DNA of 51,945 nucleotides from Clostridia bacterium (lineage in GTDB: Bacteria; Bacillota; Clostridia; Oscillospirales; Acutalibacteraceae). The notes below the pieces were generated by a model. It saw only the letters and a program-made list of their open reading frames with translations. It was not told the DNA's origin and did not search any database. Below, piece by piece: positions 24,880 to 32,207 of this stretch. Each line of letters begins with the position of its first letter. Position 1 is the first letter of the stretch. Location: assembly GCA_017451425.1 (NCBI GenBank), contig JAFSPP010000012.1, positions 1 through 51,945 of the forward strand, given 5' to 3'. The position numbers and the translations under genes were made by a program.

Positions 24880-26319
24880 TTAATAGGCATTGGCCCACAT
24901 GACCATACACTTGGCGGGTTTGCCGCAGCAGACACATTTGTCGGAGATCTGCTCCTGAGCGAAAGGTATACAGCGGGAACCTACACCGGTCTCCTCTTTT
25001 ACCTTGTCCTCGCAGGCCTCATCGCCGCACCACATGGCCTCGACAAAACCGTCGCCCTTTTCGGCGAGGACCTGTTTGATCTCGTCCATTGTCGTGCACT
25101 TGTAAGTTCTGTTCTTGCGGTTTTCAACGGCCTTCTCCCAGATACCTGCCTTTACCTCGGCAAGCTTTTCGGCAATTGCGGATTCAAGATTGTCGAGAGA
25201 GACAACCGTCTTTTCACGGTTGTGCCTTGTTACGAGTACACACTGGCCCGCCTCTATGTCGCGGGGACCTATCTCAAGGCGTACGGGTACGCCCTTCATC
25301 TCATATTCGGAATACTTCCATCCCGGGCTCTGGTCGGAGTCATCGAGTTTAACCCTGTAGGATGATGAGAGCTGAGAACGAATCTCCTCAGCCTTCTCAA
25401 GTACGCCTTCCTTGTGCTGAGCAACGGGAATGATAACAACCTGAATAGGCGCGACATCCGGAGGAAGGACGAGACCGTTGTTGTCACCGTGTGTCATGAT
25501 GATGGCACCAATCAAACGGGTGGTCATGCCCCAGGAAGTCTGGTGCGGGTATTCGAGTTTGTTCTCTTTAGACTGGTACTGAATGCCGAAGGCCTTGGCA
25601 AAGCCGTCGCCGAAGTAGTGTGACGTACCTGCCTGAAGGGCCTTTCCGTCGTGCATGAGAGCCTCTATGGCATATGTTGAGACGGCGCCGGCAAACTTGT
25701 CGGACTCAGTCTTCTGACCCTTTACAACCGGAATCTGGAGGTTCTGCTCACAGAAGTCCGCGTAGACATTGAGCATCTGCTCGGTCTCCGCTATGGCCTC
25801 CTCGGCCGTGGCGTGAATTGTGTGGCCTTCCTGCCACAGGAATTCACGCGAGCGCAGGAAAGGACGTGTCGTCTTTTCCCAGCGCACTACGGAGACCCAC
25901 TGGTTGTACAGTTTCGGAAGGTCCCTGTGTGACTGGATTATATTTGCATAGTGTTCGCAGAAGAGCGTCTCGGAAGTCGGACGGACGCAGAGGCGTTCCT
26001 CGAGTTTCTCCGAGCCGCCGTGCGTAACCCACGCAACCTCGGGCGCGAAGCCCTCGACGTGGTCCTTCTCCTTTTGAAGAAGGCTCTCCGGTATGAACAT
26101 GGGCATACATACATTCTCGTGACCGAGCTCTTTGAACTTCGCGTCAAGAATTTTCTGTATGTTCTCCCATATGGCATAGCCATAAGGGCGGATTACCATA
26201 CAGCCCTTGACGCTCGTATACTCAACGAGCTCCGCCTTCTTGCAGATATCCGTATACCATTTGGCGAAGTCCTCCTCCATCGAGGTGATCTCTTCGACCA
26301 TCTTTTTCTGATCTGCCAT
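24880..26319 (-). CDS. proS: Prolyl-tRNA synthetase, archaeal/eukaryotic-type (short ProS)
   Basis: The 479-residue class II synthetase lacks the insertion (INS) domain of typical bacterial ProRS. It carries the short-type motifs: [40 protein letters not shown] and the C-terminal Cys-rich zinc-like region CGDEACEDK...CVCCGKPA. It charges tRNA-Pro. I chose ATG 26319, six bases after AAGGAG; the upstream ATG (26358) lies in the acpP terminator. rimP follows 12 bases after the stop. Confidence 0.94.
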   Translation of the reverse strand: MADQKKMVEEITSMEEDFAKWYTDICKKAELVEYTSVKGCMVIRPYGYAIWENIQKILDAKFKELGHENVCMPMFIPESLLQKEKDHVEGFAPEVAWVTHGGSEKLEERLCVRPTSETLFCEHYANIIQSHRDLPKLYNQWVSVVRWEKTTRPFLRSREFLWQEGHTIHATAEEAIAETEQMLNVYADFCEQNLQIPVVKGQKTESDKFAGAVSTYAIEALMHDGKALQAGTSHYFGDGFAKAFGIQYQSKENKLEYPHQTSWGMTTRLIGAIIMTHGDNNGLVLPPDVAPIQVVIIPVAQHKEGVLEKAEEIRSQLSSSYRVKLDDSDQSPGWKYSEYEMKGVPVRLEIGPRDIEAGQCVLVTRHNREKTVVSLDNLESAIAEKLAEVKAGIWEKAVENRKNRTYKCTTMDEIKQVLAEKGDGFVEAMWCGDEACEDKVKEETGVGSRCIPFAQEQISDKCVCCGKPAKCMVMWANAY

Positions 26320-26331
26320 CATAATCTCCTT

Positions 26332-26367
26332 TAAAAAGCAGGCCCACGTGCTGTTCACGTGGGCCTG
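26332..26367 (-). terminator. Terminator after acpP
   Basis: Arms CAGGCCCACGTG (26339-26350) and CACGTGGGCCTG (26356-26367) with a five-base loop, followed on the minus strand by CTTTTTAAAGGAG. The T-run merges with the proS ribosome site. Confidence 0.8.
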
Positions 26368-26380
26368 AATCTTTGAAAAA

Positions 26381-26608
26381 TTACTTGTTTGCCTCGATGA
26401 ATCTTACAGCGTCGCCTATTGTTCTCATGTTTTCAATGGCTTCATCGGGTACTTCAATCTCAAACTCGTCCTCTATTGACATAACGAGGTCAACAACATC
26501 AAGGCTGTCAGCACCGAGGTCTTCGATAAGGGCGGATTCCATAGTGATTGAATCTTCGTCAATTTCAAGCTGTTCAGCTATCATAGCTCTGACTTTTTCA
26601 AATATCAT
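26381..26608 (-). CDS. acpP: Acyl carrier protein
   Basis: The 75-residue acidic protein has the [12 protein letters not shown] motif whose Ser carries 4'-phosphopantetheine. It is the carrier of fatty acid synthesis. Other fatty acid genes are not nearby. AGGAGG precedes the ATG. It has its own promoter and terminator. Confidence 0.95.
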   Translation of the reverse strand: MIFEKVRAMIAEQLEIDEDSITMESALIEDLGADSLDVVDLVMSIEDEFEIEVPDEAIENMRTIGDAVRFIEANK

Positions 26609-26659
26609 TTATGCCTCCTAAAGCCCGCGAGGGCTTATTTTCAAAGAATTGACAAGTAT

Positions 26660-26688
26660 ATGTTATTTATTTTCAATTACTTTGTCAA
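26660..26688 (-). promoter_or_regulatory. acpP promoter
   Basis: TTGACA (26688-26683), 17 bases, TAACAT (26665-26660). A short AGCCC/GGGCT hairpin follows just before the ribosome site. Confidence 0.6.
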
Positions 26689-26691
26689 CAC

Positions 26692-27543
26692 TTAGTTTTT
26701 CGGGTCCGGAACGAACTTTGCAAGGGCGGCAATAAGATATTTGTAACCGGCATCGATGATCTTGTCGGGAATGGGATCGATAAGTCCGAGATACCATGTG
26801 TTCTTGCACTTGTAGTTGGTCTTCGGGTTCTTCGCGTAGATAGCCTCGAGAACAGTGTCAGTGAGGTAATGCATCTCATTCGGATGAGCCATGGCAATTG
26901 TCATCATAGGCTTCATGACCTTGAGAACATCCCTGTAGTACTCGGTCTTCTCAAAAATCTTCTGATAACCGTCTGTGGCCTGACCGTGCATGCCTGTCTT
27001 GAATGAACCCGGCTGAATCTTGATAACCTTTATGCCGAGGAAGTTGAGCTCGCGGCGAAGGCCTATTGTGTAAGCCTCAACAGCGTACTTGGAGATGGCA
27101 TAAGGTGTGTTGAAAGGCTGGGGCTTCTCCCATCCGCACTCGGATGAGAAGTTGATGATACGTCCCTTGCACGCATTTACAAGCGGGAACATGGCCTTGT
27201 TAACACGAACCATACCGAGAAGGTTTACATTTACTATCTTCTCGACAACAGCTGCGGGGTCACCTTCAATGAGTGAATCCATTGTGTGGATGCCCGCGCA
27301 GTTTACGACTACGTCGAGGTGATCGGTGTACTTTTTGATCTCCTCTGCAGCCTTGAAGCACTCCTCCTGGGAAGAGATGTTGCAGTGAATGGGAATAACT
27401 CTGTCAGAGCAGCGGGCAATGAGGTCGTCACAGGGAGTTCTGTTGTAACCTGCGAAAATGGTCCACTCGCCTTTCTTGTCAAGAGCTTCAACGCAGGCGC
27501 CTGAAATGCCGCCTGCTGCACCGGTGAATAATGCGTATTTCAT
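26692..27543 (-). CDS. Short-chain dehydrogenase/reductase
   Basis: The 283-residue protein has the SDR dinucleotide loop TGAAGGISGA (usual TGxxxGxG, last Gly replaced by Ser), VVNCAGIHT (NAG motif), the catalytic Ser in NFSSECG and YAISK (Tyr-x3-Lys). It is an NAD(P)H-dependent oxidoreductase. The C-terminal 50 residues (YKYLIAALAKFVPD) have the amphipathic look of SDRs acting on lipid or steroid-like substrates, but the substrate is unknown. It is divergent from the membrane cyclase-like gene with a 346-base gap. Confidence 0.9.
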   Translation of the reverse strand: MKYALFTGAAGGISGACVEALDKKGEWTIFAGYNRTPCDDLIARCSDRVIPIHCNISSQEECFKAAEEIKKYTDHLDVVVNCAGIHTMDSLIEGDPAAVVEKIVNVNLLGMVRVNKAMFPLVNACKGRIINFSSECGWEKPQPFNTPYAISKYAVEAYTIGLRRELNFLGIKVIKIQPGSFKTGMHGQATDGYQKIFEKTEYYRDVLKVMKPMMTIAMAHPNEMHYLTDTVLEAIYAKNPKTNYKCKNTWYLGLIDPIPDKIIDAGYKYLIAALAKFVPDPKN

Positions 27544-27815
27544 TTGGATAGTCTCCCCTCGTTTTTAATACAAGAACAATTTTACAAGAATGTCCAAAGG
27601 AATTCAACAACCTTTTATAATAAATGGAAAACGGGCGATGTAAAGGTTAAAACCTTCACAGGCGTAAGTTTTTCACAGCGGGAAATCTGAAATTGCGGAA
27701 AACTTTCATTTTAATTCCAAAACAGAAAAAACAGGCCAAATTTTCGTAAAGAGTTTTACTTGCATTAAACAATATTGTCAACAATTTTTCCAAAACAGAA
27801 AAATATCAGATACTC

Positions 27816-27844
27816 TTGTCAATATATGCCGAAAGTACTAAAAT
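27816..27844 (+). promoter_or_regulatory. Promoter of the terpene cyclase-like gene
   Basis: TTGTCA (27816-27821), 17 bases, TAAAAT (27839-27844). The predicted start, near 27851, falls inside the palindrome at 27849-27866. Confidence 0.7.
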
Positions 27845-27874
27845 TGAATTGTCCCTATTCGGACAAGTACTAAA
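27833..27874 (+). promoter_or_regulatory. Operator: perfect palindrome inside a direct repeat
   Basis: TTGTCC-N6-GGACAA (27849-27866) is a perfect 18-base palindrome. It is flanked by identical AAGTACTAAA at 27833-27842 and 27865-27874, the first overlapping the -10 box. The layout suggests a repressor or response regulator controlling the downstream gene. The regulator is not identifiable in this window. Confidence 0.55.
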
Positions 27875-27889
27875 TGAGGAGATAATGAA

Positions 27890-28768
27890 ATGGATATTTC
27901 AGCACTATCTTTGGTAATCAGCCCGAAGACCGGTGAAGAGATGAGTATTGCCTCACTCGCAGTCCCCGCAGGTGATCCGTTTTACGATGTACTCACAATC
28001 GTAGGCGGTCTCTTCTGGACAATAACCTATATACTCATCATCTACTACGGTTTCAAACACAAGACTTCCGGTATGCCTCTTCTGGTTCTCGGCCTCAACT
28101 GGGCCTGGGAATTCATCTTCGCCTTCTGCGGCACACCCTTCGTTCCCGCGGGAAGCATGCTCGACCTTACCGGACAGACAGCAATGCAGAGAGGCGTAAA
28201 TGCCGTCTGGTTCCTGTTCGACTGTGTAATCCTCTATCTGAAGTTCAGATACGGCAGAGACGAGTTCGAGGCCTCCATGCCTCACGCTCCGAAGAAACTC
28301 TTCTATCCTCAGCTCTGCTTCATCCTGTTCTGTTCCGTATGCGCGGTTCTCTTCAGTATCAATGAATGGAACGACCACAACGGTGTCTATGCCGCATACA
28401 TCCAGAACATCTTTATCTCATCACTCTTCATACCTATGCTCTACAGAAAGGGTAGCGGCGCAGGACAGTCCATGTACATTGCAATCTGCAAGTGCATAGG
28501 AACAATCGCCCCGGGTATCCTCGGTGCACTCGTAATGATACGCGAATACGGCGCGAACTGGGCTATCTTCGTTGATTTCAAGTTCATGCCTCTCATGAAA
28601 TTCCTCATCGAGGCCTGCCTCGTATTCGACATCATCTACATCATCGCCCTCTACAACATGCTCAAGAACCACGACCACGTCAATCCCTGGACCAGAAAAC
28701 CTCTTCCGGGCTACAAGTGGGCAGACGGCGACACAATGCACATAACCGCAGTTCCCGTCGCGGAATAA
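27890..28768 (+). CDS. Seven-helix protein resembling transmembrane terpene cyclases (Pyr4/PaxB type)
   Basis: The 292-residue protein has about seven hydrophobic helices. The LNWAWEF segment (Glu74) in the second helix, VWFLFDCVIL (Asp111) and VFDIIYIIAL (Asp247) in the last helix match the layout of the Pyr4/PaxB transmembrane cyclase family. There, a Glu in 'NxxWE' and a late Asp are thought to protonate the substrate. GAGGAG lies eight bases before the ATG. The gene is alone, with a regulated-looking promoter and a terminator. No prenyltransferase or terpene pathway gene is nearby, and the SDR opposite could be related but need not be. A generic membrane protein is the alternative. Confidence 0.55.
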   Translation: MDISALSLVISPKTGEEMSIASLAVPAGDPFYDVLTIVGGLFWTITYILIIYYGFKHKTSGMPLLVLGLNWAWEFIFAFCGTPFVPAGSMLDLTGQTAMQRGVNAVWFLFDCVILYLKFRYGRDEFEASMPHAPKKLFYPQLCFILFCSVCAVLFSINEWNDHNGVYAAYIQNIFISSLFIPMLYRKGSGAGQSMYIAICKCIGTIAPGILGALVMIREYGANWAIFVDFKFMPLMKFLIEACLVFDIIYIIALYNMLKNHDHVNPWTRKPLPGYKWADGDTMHITAVPVAE

Positions 28769-28795
28769 ACCAAACAAAAACAAAATACAAAACCA

Positions 28796-28828
28796 AAGGC
28801 CCCCACAGCATACGCTGCGGGGGTCTTA
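28796..28828 (+). terminator. Hairpin after the cyclase-like gene
   Basis: Arms GGCCCCCACAGC and GCTGCGGGGGTC with an ATAC loop, one mismatch. The T-run is poor (CTTA), so it may be a weak terminator or mRNA-end stabiliser. Confidence 0.55.
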
Positions 28829-28843
28829 GGCTAAAAGGAAATG

Positions 28844-29044
28844 TTAGCAAAGAACTGAATCTTTTTCTTTTTTATTGCTTGTCAATGCAATTATTGCAAC
28901 ACCGCCGAATGCGGATATGACAAACATGATGAGAATCGAAGGAATCTGAACATTTGCAGATCCGTCCGTATTAGCGATGACTTCTTCTTTATTCGTTCCG
29001 AAATATTTACTCCCATATTTTATTACTTGTAATATTTTTAGTCA
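28844..29044 (-). pseudogene. Remnant of a surface-protein C-terminus
   Basis: On the minus strand a frame without a usable start codon runs to TAA 28844. It ends in a hydrophobic helix (ILIMFVISAFGGVAIIAL) and a basic tail (TSNKKEKDS), preceded by a polar stretch (KYFGTNKEEVIANTDGS). This is how membrane-anchored surface proteins end, as in the 613-residue protein at 35140. It is cut upstream by a TGA near 29045. A short gene with a non-standard start is the alternative. The rest of the 28769-29133 gap holds only the hairpin at 28796 and the repeats at 29081. Confidence 0.4.
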
Positions 29045-29080
29045 AGTGTCTATTTGTTGTCAGGGGGCGTTTCGTTTGTT

Positions 29081-29136
29081 TCGGAAAATTCCGGGCGAGT
29101 TTTATCAAACTTTCGGAAAAATCCGGGCGAGTTTCA
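29081..29136. repeat. Two direct repeats at the hipA 3' end
   Basis: Two near-identical units of about 22 bases (TTTCGGAAAATTCCGGGCGA, then TTTCGGAAAAATCCGGGCGA) lie about 32 bases apart. The second touches the hipA stop. Each contains CGGAA/TTCCG-type symmetry. Two units are too few for CRISPR. Confidence 0.6.
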
Positions 29137-30291
29137 GTAAGCTTTCGTCAAATAGACTTTGAGGTGTGAGTTAACTGTAGTTTGTATGTTTTCGGCGGTT
29201 GAAGTACACCACTGCTTTGAGAGGCCGGCTTTGATGCCTACTGCGAGGAGATCATCTTTTGTCGGATCGGCACCGTTGCCGTTTACCGAGGTTGTGTGTT
29301 CTCCGAAGTATGTTGTGCTGTAGGTCAGGTCATAAGCAGGCGACAGGCGCCAGACGGACTGCTTTTCGTCAAAGAGGAAAGAGAAGTTTTTCGTGTGGTC
29401 GTCCCGGTTGTGAGCAAATACATTGAAACACATACGACGATACATATCTTCGACATCCTGTCTGTTTTCACGGGTCAGGATGCGAGTGAGCTTCATCAGG
29501 TCATTGTAATCCGCACTCGGAGCATTGAAGTCAAGTTCAAGAAGCGCTGCAACGGAAAGCATGTGAATTCTCTTTGTTTTTCCGTCTTTATCCTTTTCAC
29601 GGTCAAATCTTTTTATACCGAAATAGCCGTCGCATTTCTTTGAGGGAAAGAGTTTATGGGGCGGCATGTTTATGCCACAGGCGGCGGCACAGACGGCGTA
29701 GTCAAATTCCTGTTTGCCGAAGTTTTTCGGATCGTTTGAAGCACGGAATTTGACGATCCAGTCCTCGCCGTCTGCGACGGCAAGGACCTTCGGCCTTGTG
29801 CCGCCGCTTGAACCGCCCATAAGGAAAACGGTGTCCAGATCATCGACCGGTTTTGAGAGCAGTATCTTTGAACAAAGATCTGCCAGCTTGTCAAAATCGG
29901 TATCGGAAACTGTGGTTTTGAATGTCTCTTCCGGATGGAAAGTAAGCGCTCCCATTCCGGATGTGCCGACTATACTGAGGCGGTCAAGTATACCGATTTC
30001 ATCCGGGTTTATTCCCTGTGATACAAGCATACGGTCAACAAGCAATTTGCCCCACGAGTCAGGCAATGCATCTCCGAATGCTCCGAAAAGGCCGCCGAAG
30101 TTTCTGTTTCGGGGTATAAATACACCTTTGCGAAGAGGGAGAGAAAACGGATTTATTGAGAATCCGTTTTGCAGCCACTCTTCGCTGTATTCAAAAGCAA
30201 CTTTGTTTTGGTCGGGACCTGATTCTATAAGCGCAAGGGTACCGACAAACCGGCCGTCAAAGCGCACTTCAAGTCTCTTGTTTCTGTTCAT
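29134..30291 (-). CDS. hipA: HipA-family Ser/Thr kinase toxin
   Basis: The 385-residue protein has the N-terminal couple_hipA region (RLEVRFDGRFVGTLAL) and the HipA core. The core includes the flexible Gly-rich loop LMGGSSGGTRPKVL, the catalytic HNRDDHTKNFSF (Asp within N-R-D-D-H) and the AYDLTY metal-binding segment. HipA kinases phosphorylate aminoacyl-tRNA synthetases such as GltX and cause dormancy. All key residues are present, so it looks intact. It overlaps hipB by 23 bases. Confidence 0.92.
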   Translation of the reverse strand: MNRNKRLEVRFDGRFVGTLALIESGPDQNKVAFEYSEEWLQNGFSINPFSLPLRKGVFIPRNRNFGGLFGAFGDALPDSWGKLLVDRMLVSQGINPDEIGILDRLSIVGTSGMGALTFHPEETFKTTVSDTDFDKLADLCSKILLSKPVDDLDTVFLMGGSSGGTRPKVLAVADGEDWIVKFRASNDPKNFGKQEFDYAVCAAACGINMPPHKLFPSKKCDGYFGIKRFDREKDKDGKTKRIHMLSVAALLELDFNAPSADYNDLMKLTRILTRENRQDVEDMYRRMCFNVFAHNRDDHTKNFSFLFDEKQSVWRLSPAYDLTYSTTYFGEHTTSVNGNGADPTKDDLLAVGIKAGLSKQWCTSTAENIQTTVNSHLKVYLTKAY

Positions 30292-30574
30292 TTATAACCT
30301 CCTGAATACTGCTGTACACAGTGGAAGTAAAAAGGTTCCTGAGTTCGTCTTCACAGCCGAGAGCCATGGTAATTTTGGTAAGGGAGAGCAAAGATATCTC
30401 CCCTTTTTGTTCAAAGCGCTTTATCGAGCCGAGGCTGACGCCGCTTTGAACACTCAGCTGCTCCTGAGATATCTTTTTTCTCCTGCGAATATCCCGAAGT
30501 CTTTTTGACAATTTGCTGTCCAGTTCATCTGCGGTCTCCCAGGCAAGACCCGAAGGGCTATTTGTTATATCCAC
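30269..30574 (-). CDS. hipB: HipB-like helix-turn-helix antitoxin
   Basis: The 101-residue protein has an Xre-type helix-turn-helix (KLSKRLRDIRRRKKISQEQL, then SVQSGVSLGSIKRFEQ) at residues 22-60 and a C-terminal tail. It begins with GTG, eight bases after GGAG. It should bind and neutralise HipA and repress the operon through the repeated sites at 30594 and 30635. Confidence 0.9.
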   Translation of the reverse strand: MDITNSPSGLAWETADELDSKLSKRLRDIRRRKKISQEQLSVQSGVSLGSIKRFEQKGEISLLSLTKITMALGCEDELRNLFTSTVYSSIQEVINEQKQET

Positions 30575-30593
30575 TTGAAAGTTCTCCTTTATT

Positions 30594-30650
30594 ATAGATA
30601 AAATATTAGCTGTTTTTATGGTTTTTATTTAATAATAGATAAAATATTAG
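30594..30650 (-). promoter_or_regulatory. Repeated operator sites upstream of hipBA
   Basis: An identical 16-base element, ATAGATAAAATATTAG, occurs at 30594-30609 and 30635-30650, 41 bases apart (about four helical turns), just upstream of hipB. A TATAAT (minus strand, 30595-30590) overlaps the first copy. Spacing and position suit cooperative HipB binding. Confidence 0.6.
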
Positions 30651-30693
30651 TCGATAAAATGATAACACATTCTGAAAATAAAAGCAATCGCTA

Positions 30694-30722
30694 TTGACAT
30701 AAGCGGTTAGCCGTTGCTAAAC
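30694..30722 (+). promoter_or_regulatory. marR promoter with overlapping palindromic operator
   Basis: TTGACA (30694-30699) is followed 17-18 bases later by a CTAAAC/TAAACT -10 region. TTAGC-CGTT-GCTAA (30707-30720), a perfect inverted repeat, covers the spacer and -10, as expected for MarR autorepression. Confidence 0.6.
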
Positions 30723-30769
30723 TGAAAGTGGTGGTTATATAAAGGCATTTTTCCTTGGGAGTTTTTGTT

Positions 30770-31279
30770 ATGGGTAAAAAGAAAGAGATTACTGAAGCCG
30801 TGCTTGCGCTTCATCGAAGCGTCAAGCGTACGAGTACGCTTGGTTCGTGGCACGGCGACGACAGGGCGCAGGGTCGCACTCTGAAAGTCATTTCAGAGAA
30901 TGACGGAGCCAGTGCCACAGAAATAGCACGGCTGTTAAACTTAAGCCCGTCCTCTATGTCAGACAGGCTTTCGCGTCTTGAAGAGGATGGAAATATTGTG
31001 CGCAAGCGCGACAAAAAAGATATGCGTGTTGTACGCGTATTCATAACCGCAAAAGGCAAAAAGATTGTCGAGGAGCGCTCAAATGTCGGCACCAAAAACG
31101 GCCCGGATTTTACAAAAGTTCTGACAAAGGAAGAACAGAAAACCTTTGTCGAACTCTGCAAAAAACTTACAAAGAGTCTCGACGATATCTACTTCACCGA
31201 AAAGAGCAAGTTACTCGAGATTAAAAAGCTCGAGCTTGAACTTGACGAATTCAAAAAAGCCGACACGGATGCCGGCTGA
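30770..31279 (+). CDS. MarR-family transcriptional regulator
   Basis: The 169-residue protein has a winged helix (GASATEIARLLNLSPSSMSD, then RLSRLEEDGNIVRKRDKKDMRVVRVFIT) at about 50-105, the MarR layout, with a long charged C-terminal helix after residue 125. I chose ATG 30770 with GGGAG eight bases before; a TTG five codons earlier is less likely. It is transcribed alone, with a palindrome over its own promoter. Any other target is not visible; hipBA lies divergently 195 bases away. Confidence 0.85.
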   Translation: MGKKKEITEAVLALHRSVKRTSTLGSWHGDDRAQGRTLKVISENDGASATEIARLLNLSPSSMSDRLSRLEEDGNIVRKRDKKDMRVVRVFITAKGKKIVEERSNVGTKNGPDFTKVLTKEEQKTFVELCKKLTKSLDDIYFTEKSKLLEIKKLELELDEFKKADTDAG

Positions 31280-31292
31280 TAAAACAGAAGTT

Positions 31293-31318
31293 AAGGCACA
31301 GCCTCCCGGCTGTGCCTT
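31293..31318. terminator. Bidirectional terminator between marR and the IDDTD gene
   Basis: Arms AAGGCACAGCC and GGCTGTGCCTT around a TCCC loop, followed by TGTTTTATT on the plus strand. Confidence 0.8.
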
Positions 31319-31322
31319 TGTT

Positions 31323-32198
31323 TTATTGTTTCTGACAGAGGATGCCGTTTTCAAGCCAGCGGCGATAGAGGCAGTTGTAGCAGCTCCTGTCTTCGGAGAT
31401 GCGTTCCTCTTCGACGTCGGGAGTGAAGTCGGGGCAGCCTTCCTTGAAAATGAGGTCGCCGCCGAGCCAGCGGGCCTTGTTCTTCTCCATTATCTGCCAG
31501 ATACCGTTGTCATCTTTCTTGTCAACGATGATGGTAAGTTTGTGATTTATCAGAGAGACTTTAGGTTTCTTTTCGAGATAAACCTGTTCGTCCGGGTTTA
31601 AGATGTTTCCTTCTTTGTCCAAAACTACATCTATCAGGGGATTCTTTGTAAGCTCTTCGACTTTGTGAACACACTCATCGTCGAGGTGTTTGGGCTTGCC
31701 CTTTAAGGTGCCGTCGTTGCCCCAGTAGCGCAGGCCTACGCCGCCGAGGGCGCCTATTACGCCGTCACCGGTACCTCCGGTCTCGGTGAGAAAGACATGC
31801 GCGGCCTCGGCGGTCTCATACGCCTGCGCCTTAGTCATAACGCGGCGTTTGCATTCCTTGCCGAAACTTACGAGCAGATCTGCGTCCATCTCTGCCTTGT
31901 CGGCAATGCAAAGGCCGGGATCCGACTCAGGCGCACTCTCACTTTTTATGTGGGCAATGAGGTCCGCTTTGAGGGATTCCATGTCCGTATCATCAGGCAC
32001 TGTACACTCAAATCCCATAGAGCTGTTATGGGAAGTATAGGGTATATCCGGATGAATTAAAAACTGATGTCTGGTGACATATGTGGTCTCTGCAAAGTAT
32101 TTTACCTTTACAAGCTCCATCAATTCTTCCGCTATAGCCCCTGTACCCTTCTCAGATGTCGCAGAATCAGTGTCGTCTATAAAGATTATAAGTTCCAT
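31323..32198 (-). CDS. IDDTD-motif protein resembling the TiaS N-terminal domain
   Basis: The 291-residue protein opens LIIFIDDTDS followed by KGTG (residues 3-20). This is the nucleotide-binding signature of TiaS (archaeal agmatidine synthetase) and its DUF1743-type relatives. A second Gly-rich stretch (ETGGTGDGVIGALGGVGLRYWG) lies at about 137-160, and the C-terminus has Cys residues (CYNCLYRRW...C). It lacks the long RNA-binding part of TiaS. It is the last gene of the uptake operon, nine bases after the binding-protein gene, with AGGAGAG before the ATG. A role in handling or sensing the imported cofactor is more likely than tRNA work in a bacterium, but this is inference. Confidence 0.55.
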   Translation of the reverse strand: MELIIFIDDTDSATSEKGTGAIAEELMELVKVKYFAETTYVTRHQFLIHPDIPYTSHNSSMGFECTVPDDTDMESLKADLIAHIKSESAPESDPGLCIADKAEMDADLLVSFGKECKRRVMTKAQAYETAEAAHVFLTETGGTGDGVIGALGGVGLRYWGNDGTLKGKPKHLDDECVHKVEELTKNPLIDVVLDKEGNILNPDEQVYLEKKPKVSLINHKLTIIVDKKDDNGIWQIMEKNKARWLGGDLIFKEGCPDFTPDVEEERISEDRSCYNCLYRRWLENGILCQKQ

Positions 32199-32207
32199 AC
32201 TTCTCTC

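Larger units (their letters stand above)
27544..27889. other. 346-base divergent regulatory region
   Basis: No gene fits. The left end carries the SDR promoter (minus strand, TTGAAT 27607-27602, 17 bases, TAAAAT 27584-27579) and the right end the promoter and palindromic operator of the cyclase-like gene. The middle (27620-27810) is A+T-rich with several A-tracts and TTGTCAA-like hexamers; nothing else was recognised. Confidence 0.6.

Noticed and set aside
29081..29136. CRISPR array
   Set aside because: Only two repeat units, spacer-like gap of about ten bases and no cas genes.
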